Source of the DNA: CAG-103 sp045112425
Lineage (GTDB): Bacteria > Bacillota > Clostridia > Oscillospirales > Oscillospiraceae
Length of the DNA: 20,548 nucleotides
Direction: 5' to 3'
Assembly: GCA_045112425.1 (NCBI GenBank)
Contig: JBGUHV010000019.1
Span: forward strand, 1-20,548
The notes below the pieces were generated by a model, which did not search any database, was not told the origin of the DNA, and saw only the letters and a program-made list of their open reading frames with translations. The translations under genes were made by a program, and so were the position numbers. Below are positions 6,793-13,591 of the stretch, in pieces. The stretch's first letter is position 1, and every line of letters starts with the position of its first letter.

Positions 6793-6827
6793 ACACTCGC
6801 GCTCCATCGCCCTTCGGTTGGTCGGCG

Positions 6828-6918
6828 CGAGAGGCGAGCGTCACGCTCGCCCGAGAGAGTTTTTCCGCCGCACATGTCGCCGGAAAAACGATTTGATTTC
6901 TTCGCGCTTTCGCGCGAA
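6828..6918. repeat. Cluster of inverted repeats before malQ
   Basis: Three hairpins follow one another: ggcgagcg/cgctcgcc (about 6834-6852), tttttccg/cggaaaaa (about 6859-6887) and ttcgcgc/gcgcgaa (6901-6918). With the 6758 hairpin and the two repeat modules downstream, almost all of 6754-7020 is palindromic or repeated. No gene and no convincing promoter is visible there. Confidence 0.5.
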
Positions 6919-6935
6919 CTCTGCGAGGCTATTTC

Positions 6936-7008
6936 GTAGGGGTCGGCGTCCTCGACGACCCGCAGCGCGGCGCACCCCAATGTAGGGGCAGACGCCCTCG
7001 GCGGCCCG
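6936..7008 (+). repeat. Two tandem dispersed repeat modules
   Basis: 6936-6962 is identical over 27 bases to 2391-2417. 6982-7008 (gtaggggcagacg then ccctcggcggcccg) is a diverged copy. They lie just before the malQ ribosome-binding site. Confidence 0.75.
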
Positions 7009-7036
7009 CAATCACAATCACACGGAGTACGTAACT

Positions 7037-8557
7037 ATGAAACTTCAGCGAAGCAGCGGCATTCTGCTGCCCATCTTCTCCCTGCCCTCGAAGTACGGCG
7101 TCGGCACGCTGGGGCAGGCGGCTTATGACTTTATCGACTTTCTCGCCGAGGCGGATCAGGCCTGGTGGCAGATCCTGCCCGTCGGCCCCACGAGCTACGG
7201 CGACAGCCCCTATCAGTGCTATTCCACCTTCGCCGGCAACCCCTATTTCATCGACCTCGATCTGCTGGTCGAGGACGGTCTGCTGAAAAAGAGCGAGCTC
7301 AGGGGCGTCGACTTCGGCAGCGACCCGGCGCAGGTCGACTACGGCAAGCTCTATGAGAACCGCTTCCCGCTCCTGCGAAAGGCATACGCGCGGGGCAAAG
7401 CCCTGCTCGCGGACGAGTTCGCCGCCTTCCGGCGCGAAAACGCCCGCTGGCTCGAGGACTACGCCCTCTTCATGGCGGCGAAGGATCACTTCTCCGGCAA
7501 GCCCTGGACGGAGTGGCCGGACGACGATCTGCGCATGCACCGCCCCGAGGCCGTGCGGCGGTATCAGGAGTCGCTCCGGGAGGACGTGGAGTTCTATTCC
7601 TTCCTGCAGCTGCTCTTCTTCCGCCAGTGGAACGTCCTGCGCGCCTACGCGCACGATCATGGCGTCGGCATCATCGGCGATATTCCGATCTACGTCGCCA
7701 TGGACTCCGCTGACACCTGGTCGAGCCCCGAGAGCTTCCAGCTCGACAGTCAGAACGTGCCCACCGCCGTCTCCGGCGTGCCGCCCGACTACTTCTCCGA
7801 GGACGGCCAACTCTGGGGCACCCCGCTTTACAACTGGGAGGCCATGCGCGCCGACGGCTACGGCTGGTGGATCCGCCGCGTCGAGGGCGCGGCCAAGCTC
7901 TATGACGCGCTGCGCATCGACCATTTCCGCGGCTTCGAGGCCTACTGGTCGGTGCCCTACGGCGAGAAAACGGCGAAAAACGGCAAATGGGTCAAGGGCC
8001 CGGGCATGGATCTCGTCGGGCGGCTCACCGGCTGGTTCCACGACGTGCAGTTCATCGCCGAGGATCTCGGCTATATCACGCCGGAGCTGCAGGCGCTGCT
8101 CACGGAGTCGGGTCTGCCCGGCATGAAGGTGCTGGAGTTCGCCTTCGATTCGCGCGAGCCGAGCAACTACCTGCCGCATACCTACTCGCCCAACTGCATC
8201 TGCTACACCGGCACGCACGACAACACGACCCTCGCCGCCTGGCGCGACGAGGCCGATCCCGACGACGTCGCCTTCGCGGACGAGTATCTCGGCCTGAACG
8301 ATGATGAGGGGCGCAACATCGGCATGATCCGCGGCGGCATGAGCTCGGTGGCGGTGCTCTTCGTCGCGCAGCTGCAGGACTGGCTGAATACCGGCGCCGA
8401 GAGCCGCATCAACACGCCCGGCAAGCTCGGCGGCAACTGGCTCTGGCGGCTGCAGCCGAAGGAGCTTCCGGCCGATCTCGCAAAGAAGATCGCCCGCATG
8501 ACGCGCAATTACGGGCGGTGCAATCCGCACCCGAAGAAGGAAAGCAAAAGCGAATAA
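7037..8557 (+). CDS. malQ: 4-alpha-glucanotransferase (amylomaltase, GH77)
   Basis: This 506-aa cytoplasmic enzyme transfers alpha-1,4-glucan segments between maltodextrins, releasing glucose. The length is right for the short amylomaltase form. Motifs are intact: nucleophile Asp295 in LRIDHFRG, acid/base Glu342 in FIAEDLG, and Asp395 in TGTHDN, spaced as in characterised GH77 enzymes. The N-terminal RSSGILLPIFSLPSKYGVG and the WWQILPVGPTSYGDSPYQ stretch are also family hallmarks. CGGAG about 9 nt upstream supports the ATG. Following a binding protein and two permeases, it suggests the locus imports maltodextrins and processes them intracellularly. It may be transcribed separately or by readthrough past the hairpins. 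A palindromic repeat begins 3 nt after its stop. Confidence 0.95.
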   Translation: MKLQRSSGILLPIFSLPSKYGVGTLGQAAYDFIDFLAEADQAWWQILPVGPTSYGDSPYQCYSTFAGNPYFIDLDLLVEDGLLKKSELRGVDFGSDPAQVDYGKLYENRFPLLRKAYARGKALLADEFAAFRRENARWLEDYALFMAAKDHFSGKPWTEWPDDDLRMHRPEAVRRYQESLREDVEFYSFLQLLFFRQWNVLRAYAHDHGVGIIGDIPIYVAMDSADTWSSPESFQLDSQNVPTAVSGVPPDYFSEDGQLWGTPLYNWEAMRADGYGWWIRRVEGAAKLYDALRIDHFRGFEAYWSVPYGEKTAKNGKWVKGPGMDLVGRLTGWFHDVQFIAEDLGYITPELQALLTESGLPGMKVLEFAFDSREPSNYLPHTYSPNCICYTGTHDNTTLAAWRDEADPDDVAFADEYLGLNDDEGRNIGMIRGGMSSVAVLFVAQLQDWLNTGAESRINTPGKLGGNWLWRLQPKELPADLAKKIARMTRNYGRCNPHPKKESKSE

Positions 8558-8560
8558 AAA

Positions 8561-8699
8561 AGCATGTCATCCTGAGCGGAGCGCGACAGCGCGCAGTCGA
8601 AGGATCCTGGCACCGCAGCAGAAGAGAACCGTCAGCGTCTGGCCGACTGCTCTGCCAAGATCCTTCGACTCCACTTCGTTTCGCTCAGGATGACATGCT
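8561..8699. repeat. 139-bp palindromic (MITE/REP-like) element
   Basis: Outer arms agcatgtcatcctgagcg (8561-8578) and their exact complement (8682-8699) enclose inner arms AGTCGAAGGATC (8595-8606) and GATCCTTCGACT (8659-8670), with TGGCA/TGCCA pairing further inside. The motif gtcatcctgagcg plus gtcgaaggatc is, from memory, a widely scattered bacterial intergenic repeat. No ORF is present. It may serve as the malQ transcript end. Confidence 0.8.
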
Positions 8700-8736
8700 C
8701 TTTTCCTGCGGCGATTATTTTTTTGCAACTAATCCA

Positions 8737-8765
8737 TTGACGAAATTCAACTGAGCGTGTAAAAT
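8737..8765 (+). promoter_or_regulatory. Sigma-A promoter of the phosphatase gene
   Basis: TTGACG (8737-8742) and TAAAAT (8760-8765) are separated by 17 nt, about 65 nt upstream of the start codon. Confidence 0.8.
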
Positions 8766-8829
8766 TGGGACACATCCGTTTGAAAGTCACCCTGCCTGCC
8801 CCGGCGGGGAAAAGAGGAGGAGCAAACAA

Positions 8830-9543
8830 ATGAAGAAAACCTGGAAGGTGCTGCTCTGCATGGTGCTGATCATGACCATGCTGCTCGGCTCCGCGGCCAT
8901 GGCCGCAGTGACGCCGGAAGCACAGGTGCAGGCAGAGAAATTTGAACATCACGCCATTGTCGGCCTCGAGACGCTGAACAACGGCCGCGATCTCGGCGGC
9001 TACGTCACCGCGGACGGTCAGTATCAGGTCAAGTTCGGCAAGCTGCTGCGCACGGCGAAGCTCGCCGACGCCTCGGATAACGACATTGCGCTGCTCGCGT
9101 CCAAGGGCGTGCAGAAGGTCATCGACCTGCGCATGCTGCCCGAGCGTCTGTCGAAGCCCGACAAGAAGATCCCCGGCGCGACGACCTACAACATCTCCAC
9201 CCAGACCATCCCCAACATCTTCGCCATCACGGGCGAGGACTGGCTCATGATGCTGCGCGCCATCCGCTCCGGCGTCATGGACACCTACATGACCGGCATG
9301 TACCGCCAGCTGATCTCCGATCCCATGGCGATCCGCGGCACGCAGAAGTTCTTCAAGGAAGTCCTCTCGGCGGAGGGCGCGGTGCTCTGGCACTGCACCA
9401 GCGGCAAGGACCGCACCGGCATTGAAGCGTATCTGCTCCTCTGCGCCCTCGGCGTGAGCGAGGACGTGGCGCGTGCCGAGTACCTGAACACCAACTACTT
9501 CATGGCCGAAAAAGGCGCAGGCCAACTACGACAAGGCCTATAA
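8830..9543 (+). CDS. Secreted tyrosine-phosphatase-like protein, frameshifted
   Basis: The frame encodes 237 aa: a signal peptide (residues 1-25, cleavage likely after AMA), then a Y_phosphatase3-type domain with the family's early N-G-R-D-L-G-G motif (51-57) and the CX5R active site HCTSGKDRTG (Cys189, Arg195). Members are dual-specificity or lipid/tyrosine phosphatases; here it would act outside the membrane. AGGAGGAG 7 nt before ATG and a strong promoter support expression. The frame runs off at about codon 229: the normal continuation is in the +1 frame at 9515-9766. Removing one base from the AAAAAGG run at 9509-9515 would restore a protein of about 311 aa. This is either a sequencing indel or a recent inactivating mutation. 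The catalytic core is complete without the displaced tail. Confidence 0.8.
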   Translation: MKKTWKVLLCMVLIMTMLLGSAAMAAVTPEAQVQAEKFEHHAIVGLETLNNGRDLGGYVTADGQYQVKFGKLLRTAKLADASDNDIALLASKGVQKVIDLRMLPERLSKPDKKIPGATTYNISTQTIPNIFAITGEDWLMMLRAIRSGVMDTYMTGMYRQLISDPMAIRGTQKFFKEVLSAEGAVLWHCTSGKDRTGIEAYLLLCALGVSEDVARAEYLNTNYFMAEKGAGQLRQGL

Positions 9544-9766
9544 GTACACCCACAGCAAGTGGATCGCCTCCGAGTTCCAGAAGTATGAAGGCGTCAGCGA
9601 AAAGTGGCTCGACGTCGCGCTCACGGTCATCGACCGCTACGGCGGCGTGGACGCCTATCTCCGCGATGTCATCGGTTTGACGGACGCCGATTTCGCCCAG
9701 CTGCAGAGCATGTACCTCGAGCCCGTGGCAGGCGCTGCGACACTCAACCTTGCTCCGGCTGCGTAA
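9515..9766 (+). pseudogene. Displaced C-terminal part of the phosphatase gene (+1 frame)
   Basis: The 83 codons from GCG 9515 to TAA 9764-9766 are open and protein-like (AQANYDKAYKYTHSKW, later DRYGGVDAYLRDVIGLTD). The latter resembles the C-terminal helix region of Y_phosphatase3 proteins. It has no start signal of its own and joins the upstream frame by a one-base shift. Confidence 0.75.
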
Positions 9767-9794
9767 AGCTATCATACAAAAGTTCTAATCATAT

Positions 9795-9842
9795 AGAGGG
9801 CAAATCCGCAGAGTTCAAATTCTGAGGATTTGCCCTCTGTTT
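9795..9842 (+). terminator. Strong terminator after the phosphatase gene
   Basis: AGAGGGCAAATCC (9795-9807) pairs perfectly with GGATTTGCCCTCT (9826-9838), with extra pairing inside the loop (CAGAG/TTCTG), then gttt. Confidence 0.75.
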
Positions 9843-9874
9843 CGCAAAATCGAAAAAATCTTGATTTTGCGAAA
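9840..9874. repeat. 12-bp inverted repeat overlapping the ATPase-gene promoter
   Basis: TTTCGCAAAATC (9840-9851) and GATTTTGCGAAA (9863-9874) are perfect complements separated by 11 nt. The right arm includes most of the -35 box of the promoter at 9861-9889. It could be an operator or a second hairpin. Confidence 0.6.
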
Positions 9875-9889
9875 TAGAGTGGATATAAT
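9861..9889 (+). promoter_or_regulatory. Sigma-A promoter of the ATPase gene
   Basis: TTGATT (9861-9866) and TATAAT (9884-9889) are separated by 17 nt, 20 nt before the start codon. It probably also drives the downstream two-component genes. Confidence 0.85.
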
Positions 9890-9909
9890 AACTCTCGAGG
9901 TGATTCTCA

Positions 9910-11109
9910 ATGAGATTGATCGAACGAGACTTTTATCTGAACAAGCTGAAGGATGTTATGGGTACGCCCGATATCAAGGTGATCACCGGCGTTCGACGCA
10001 GCGGAAAGTCCAAGCTGCTCGATGCCCTTATGTCTTATGTGCGCGAAAGCGACCCAAGCGCCAATATCATTCATATCAATTTCAACTTGCACGAGTTTGA
10101 GGGCTTGACGGAGTACCACGCTTTGCATGACCACATTGAGAATGCCTATGCACAGGGAAAGAATAACTTTGTGCTGATCGATGAGGTCCAGATGTGCACA
10201 GGCTTTGAAAAAGCGATCAACAGCCTTCACGCTTCCGAGAAATATGATATCTATATCACCGGTTCAAATGCGTTTTTGCTGAGCAGCGATCTTGCAACCC
10301 TGTTCACCGGGCGCACCTTTGAGATTGAAGTGTTTCCGTTTTCGTTCAGCGAATTCATGAAATACTTTGAGCTGACGGATCAGTATGCCGCTTTCAACCG
10401 CTATATTCAGGAGGGCGGCATGTCCGGCTCCTATCTGTATAAGACACCGGAATCAAAATATGACTATATCTCGGATGTCTTCAACACGCTCATCGTTCGG
10501 GACATCCAGCGTAAATACCGAATCCGCAATATGCCGCTGATGGAACGACTGTGCGATTTTCTGATCGATAACATCTCCAACCAAACTTCTACCCGCAGCG
10601 TGGCAGCGGCATTCAAAAGAGAACAAGTCAATACAAACGACCGAACCATCGGCGCCTATATCAAATATCTCTGCAACGCTTTTGCGTTTTACAGAATCAG
10701 ACGGTATGACATTCAAGGGAAACGGTATTTGGCATCAAATGACAAGTACTATCTCAGCGACCATTCCTTCAAATACGCCAAGCTCGGGACAAAGAACGCA
10801 GACTACGGCAGGATGATTGAGAACATCGTTGCAATCGAATTGCTTCGCCGTGGATATGAGCTCTACGCAGGTGTGCTGTACAAAAAAGAGATTGATTTTG
10901 TCGCCATTAAGCGCAGTGAAAAGCTTTATATTCAGGTTGCGAGCAGCATTGATGATCCTGACACCTTCCGGCGCGAGGTAGATCCGCTATTAAAAATCAA
11001 GGACGCCTATCCGAAGATGATCCTCACGCGCACTCGCCAGGAAGCTTATCAGCATGAAGGAGTGCAGATCGTGGATGTGGCGGATTGGCTGCTCGAATCG
11101 AATGGGTGA
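9910..11109 (+). CDS. AAA ATPase with DUF4143/PD-(D/E)XK-like C-terminus
   Basis: This 399-aa protein has the architecture of stand-alone AAA_14/DUF4143 ATPases common in anaerobes, whose cellular role is not established. Walker A is GVRRSGKS (27-34), Walker B FVLIDE (87-92), and a sensor-like ITGSN follows at 116-120, then GRTFEIEVFPFSFSEF. A winged-helix-like middle section leads to a C-terminal nuclease-like fold with ENIVAIELLRRGYELY, KEIDFVAI and LYIQV (about 304-343), the pattern of a PD-(D/E)XK core. The gene is visibly lower in GC than its neighbours, with many AAT, ATT and TTT codons, suggesting horizontal transfer. It has its own promoter, and its stop lies only 6 nt before the response-regulator start. 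Confidence 0.88.
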   Translation: MRLIERDFYLNKLKDVMGTPDIKVITGVRRSGKSKLLDALMSYVRESDPSANIIHINFNLHEFEGLTEYHALHDHIENAYAQGKNNFVLIDEVQMCTGFEKAINSLHASEKYDIYITGSNAFLLSSDLATLFTGRTFEIEVFPFSFSEFMKYFELTDQYAAFNRYIQEGGMSGSYLYKTPESKYDYISDVFNTLIVRDIQRKYRIRNMPLMERLCDFLIDNISNQTSTRSVAAAFKREQVNTNDRTIGAYIKYLCNAFAFYRIRRYDIQGKRYLASNDKYYLSDHSFKYAKLGTKNADYGRMIENIVAIELLRRGYELYAGVLYKKEIDFVAIKRSEKLYIQVASSIDDPDTFRREVDPLLKIKDAYPKMILTRTRQEAYQHEGVQIVDVADWLLESNG

Positions 11110-11115
11110 ATAACC

Positions 11116-11781
11116 ATGTCAACAATTCTGATCGTCGAGGACGATATTACAATCATACGAACGCTGGAGGCGTACCTTCTCTCGGAAGGCTTTGAGATTG
11201 TTTCTGTTTCCAGCCAGCGGGAAGCGCTAGCTGCGCTCGAAAACGAGAACGTCGACCTGCTGCTCCTGGACATTTCTCTTGCAGAGGGGAATGGTTTTGC
11301 CGTCTGTGAGGCTGCAAAGGGGCACGGGCTTCCTGTCATTTTCCTCACCGCATCCGGGGATGAAAACAGCGTGGTGCGCGGGCTGGACATGGGCGCGGAT
11401 GACTATATCGCAAAGCCGTTTCGCCCGCGTGAGCTGGTGAGCCGCATTCGCAGCGTCCTTCGCAGAAGCGGGAAAACCAACAGCGTTGTCATGCTGGGCT
11501 CCGTCTCTGTCGATACCGAGAAAGGAATCGTATCGAAAAACGGAACTGAGATCAAGCTGTCCGCACTGGAATTCCGGCTCCTCATGGCCTTCGTGAACCA
11601 GCGGGGAAAGCTCTTGACGCGAAACGCTTTGCTGGAAGAGATTTGGGATGCCGGCGGCGATTTCGTAAACGACAATACACTGACTGTATATATCAAGCGC
11701 CTGCGCGAGAAAATTGAGGATGACCCGCAGAAGCCGGAGATCATCAAAACCGTACGCGGATTGGGCTATCGGGTGGACTGA
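11116..11781 (+). CDS. OmpR/PhoB-family response regulator
   Basis: A 221-aa two-domain regulator. The receiver domain (1-115) has the acidic pair Glu8/Asp9, phospho-acceptor Asp52, Thr78 and Lys100, all intact. The C-terminal winged helix (about 125-221) has the EFRLLMAFVNQRGKLLTR, TVYIKRLREKIE and IKTVRGLGYRV blocks of OmpR/PhoB proteins. It would be phosphorylated by the kinase encoded next. The start follows the ATPase stop by 6 nt with only a weak GGGTGA as ribosome-binding site, so translation may depend on coupling. Likely targets are the direct repeats at 12819-12840, upstream of the ABC transporter genes. Confidence 0.95.
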   Translation: MSTILIVEDDITIIRTLEAYLLSEGFEIVSVSSQREALAALENENVDLLLLDISLAEGNGFAVCEAAKGHGLPVIFLTASGDENSVVRGLDMGADDYIAKPFRPRELVSRIRSVLRRSGKTNSVVMLGSVSVDTEKGIVSKNGTEIKLSALEFRLLMAFVNQRGKLLTRNALLEEIWDAGGDFVNDNTLTVYIKRLREKIEDDPQKPEIIKTVRGLGYRVD

Positions 11782-11782
11782 T

Positions 11783-12787
11783 ATGAAAATCATACGAAAC
11801 CCGGAATTAAAGCGGGAACTGCTGATCGACCTTTCCATCACAGCTGCTGCGGCGTTGATCGGTTTTATAATCCGCCCGATCTACGGAATTGCGGCGCTGG
11901 CGGTCGGTCTGCTGTTTTGCGCGGCGCACGTCGCCTTTGCGGTTCAGCGCTACCGCAAGATGGAGGAACTGGCCCAGCGGATCGACCGGATTCTGCACGG
12001 GCAGGACCGGGTGCTGATCGAAGACGCCGCAGAGGGCGAGCTTTCGATTTTGAACAGCGAGCTTCAAAAGATGACGACGCGACTGCAGGAGCAGGCCAAC
12101 CAGCTCTCGGAGGATAAACAGCAGCTGACCGAGGCGATTCAAGACATATTCCATCAGATTCGAACGCCGCTGACCTCCATGAATCTGCTGGTCTCCATGC
12201 TCGGAGAAGAAGACCTGCCCTATGATCGGCGCCTTTCCATGACGCGCGAGCTGAGACGGCAGCTGGAGCGTGTGCAGTGGCTGGTGGAGACGCTGCTGAA
12301 GCTCAGCAAGATCGACGCGGGAACGGCGCAGTTTCGCTCCGAACCTGTATCTGTCGAAGAGCTGATTGAGAAAGCCGCCCAGCCGCTGCGGATTCCCATG
12401 GAGCTGCGGGAACAGTCCTTTACCATTTATGCAGCGAGCGAGCATTTTGCAGGTGACCTCAACTGGACGACAGAAGCGCTCGGCAACATTCTGAAAAACT
12501 GCATGGAGCACACGCCCGTCGGCGGGACGATCACCGTGACGACGGAAGAAACCGCGCTGTTTACGGAGATCGTCGTCGAGGACAACGGTCCGGGCATATC
12601 AAAAGCGGATCTTCCGTATCTGTTCGACCGCTTTTACAAGGGCGAAGGCTCGTCGGATGACAGCGTGGGCATTGGGCTTGCGCTCTCGCGGAGCATCATT
12701 GCCGCACAGAACGGTACCATCAAGGCAGAAAACGCGCCCACCGGCGGCGCGAGATTTACGATCCGATTTTATAAAAGCGTGATCTGA
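11783..12787 (+). CDS. Intramembrane-sensing histidine kinase
   Basis: A 334-aa sensor kinase with two closely spaced N-terminal helices (about 14-30 and 34-54) and almost no extracellular loop, as in BceS-like intramembrane-sensing kinases. These usually sense through a partner ABC transporter rather than a ligand-binding domain. The H-box is DIFHQIRTPLTS (His124), the N-box NILKNCMEHT (Asn239), then DNGPGI (267-272), FDRFYKG and VGIGLALS. All catalytic elements are present. The ATG lies one base after the regulator's stop (TGATATG), so the two genes are coupled. The transporter genes follow after 108 bp. The regulated stimulus is likely an envelope-active compound, by analogy only. Confidence 0.93.
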   Translation: MKIIRNPELKRELLIDLSITAAAALIGFIIRPIYGIAALAVGLLFCAAHVAFAVQRYRKMEELAQRIDRILHGQDRVLIEDAAEGELSILNSELQKMTTRLQEQANQLSEDKQQLTEAIQDIFHQIRTPLTSMNLLVSMLGEEDLPYDRRLSMTRELRRQLERVQWLVETLLKLSKIDAGTAQFRSEPVSVEELIEKAAQPLRIPMELREQSFTIYAASEHFAGDLNWTTEALGNILKNCMEHTPVGGTITVTTEETALFTEIVVEDNGPGISKADLPYLFDRFYKGEGSSDDSVGIGLALSRSIIAAQNGTIKAENAPTGGARFTIRFYKSVI

Positions 12788-12794
12788 AACGAAA

Positions 12795-12856
12795 AAAGTG
12801 GCAATCCGGATGAAGACTTCATTAAGGTTTGATGAAAGTCACCGGATTGTCACTTT
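12795..12856 (+). promoter_or_regulatory. 15-bp inverted repeat enclosing regulator sites
   Basis: AAAGTGGCAATCCGG (12795-12809) pairs with CCGGATTGTCACTTT (12842-12856) with a single G-U mismatch. The 32-nt loop contains exactly the direct repeats described next. As RNA it could end the regulator-kinase transcript; as DNA it frames the transporter promoter. Confidence 0.6.
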
Positions 12857-12869
12857 CCTTTGATATGAT
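12819..12869 (+). promoter_or_regulatory. Probable response-regulator-activated promoter of the ABC genes
   Basis: TCATTAAGGTT (12819-12829) and TGATGAAAGTC (12830-12840) are adjacent 11-bp direct repeats of the T-AT-AA-G type. They end where a -35 box should begin (12841-12846, accgga, non-consensus). A good -10, TATGAT, lies at 12864-12869. A poor -35 replaced by OmpR-type direct repeats is the usual layout of an activator-dependent promoter. Confidence 0.55.
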
Positions 12870-12895
12870 AGCCTCATCAACCAAACGGAGGTTAC

Positions 12896-13591
12896 ATGAT
12901 GGAAATATTGAAGATTGAAAATCTGACAAAGGTATACGGCTCCGGAGAGAATGAAGTCCGTGCTTTGGATGGCGTATCCTTCAGCGTAGAGAAGGGTGAG
13001 TTTCTGGCCATCATCGGGCCGTCCGGTTCCGGCAAATCCACGCTGCTGCATATTCTCGGCGGTGTGGATCGCCCCACCTCGGGCAAGGTCTGGCTGGACG
13101 GGCAGGACGTGTATGCGCAGGACGAGGAGCAGCTTGCCATCTTCCGTCGGCGGCAGGTCGGGCTGATCTATCAGTTTTATAATCTGATCCCTGTGCTGAA
13201 TGTGGTGGAAAACATGACACTTCCCGTTCTGCTGGACGGGCGGAAGGTGAATGAGGAGCGCCTGAATGAACTGGTGGAGACGCTTGGTCTCAGCGGAAGA
13301 AAGAACAATCTTCCCAATCAGCTCTCCGGCGGACAGCAGCAGCGCGTCAGCATCGGTCGTGCGCTGATGAACGCACCAGCGGTCGTATTGGCAGATGAAC
13401 CGACCGGCAATCTGGACAGCCGCAACAGCCAGGAGATCGTGGAGCTTCTGCGCCAGTCGAACGTGAAGTACAAGCAGACCCTGATTGTGATTACCCACGA
13501 CGAGTCGATTGCGCTGCAGGCAGACCGTATCGTTGCCATCGAGGACGGGCGCATCGTGCGCCATGAGCGCATTCGCGGAGGTGCGAAATGA
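12896..13591 (+). CDS. ABC transporter ATPase (MacB/LolD/BceA type)
   Basis: A 231-aa ATPase with Walker A GPSGSGKS (41-48), Q-loop Gln93 (YQFYNLIP), signature LSGGQQQR (143-150), Walker B VVLADE with catalytic Glu168, and switch His201. These are features of the subfamily that powers FtsX-type permeases in peptide resistance, lipoprotein handling or signalling. There are two adjacent ATGs at 12896 and 12899. GGAGG lies 4 nt before the first and 7 nt before the second, so the second may be the true start. The stop overlaps the permease start by four bases (ATGA). It probably works with the upstream kinase as a sensor-transporter unit. Confidence 0.95.
   Translation: MMEILKIENLTKVYGSGENEVRALDGVSFSVEKGEFLAIIGPSGSGKSTLLHILGGVDRPTSGKVWLDGQDVYAQDEEQLAIFRRRQVGLIYQFYNLIPVLNVVENMTLPVLLDGRKVNEERLNELVETLGLSGRKNNLPNQLSGGQQQRVSIGRALMNAPAVVLADEPTGNLDSRNSQEIVELLRQSNVKYKQTLIVITHDESIALQADRIVAIEDGRIVRHERIRGGAK

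Noticed and set aside
6929..8530. 533-codon minus-strand open frame opposite malQ
   Set aside because: malQ has full catalytic motifs; the opposite frame is a codon-bias shadow without recognisable domains and begins and ends in repeats.
8558..8760. CRISPR or small protein gene in the palindromic region after malQ
   Set aside because: Only one pair of inverted arms and no regularly spaced direct repeats; the short open frame there is made of the repeat itself.
9502..9520. Programmed ribosomal frameshift in the phosphatase gene
   Set aside because: The required shift is +1, while GAAAAAG-type runs favour -1 slippage, and no stimulatory stem or stop codon at the shift site is visible. An indel is simpler.
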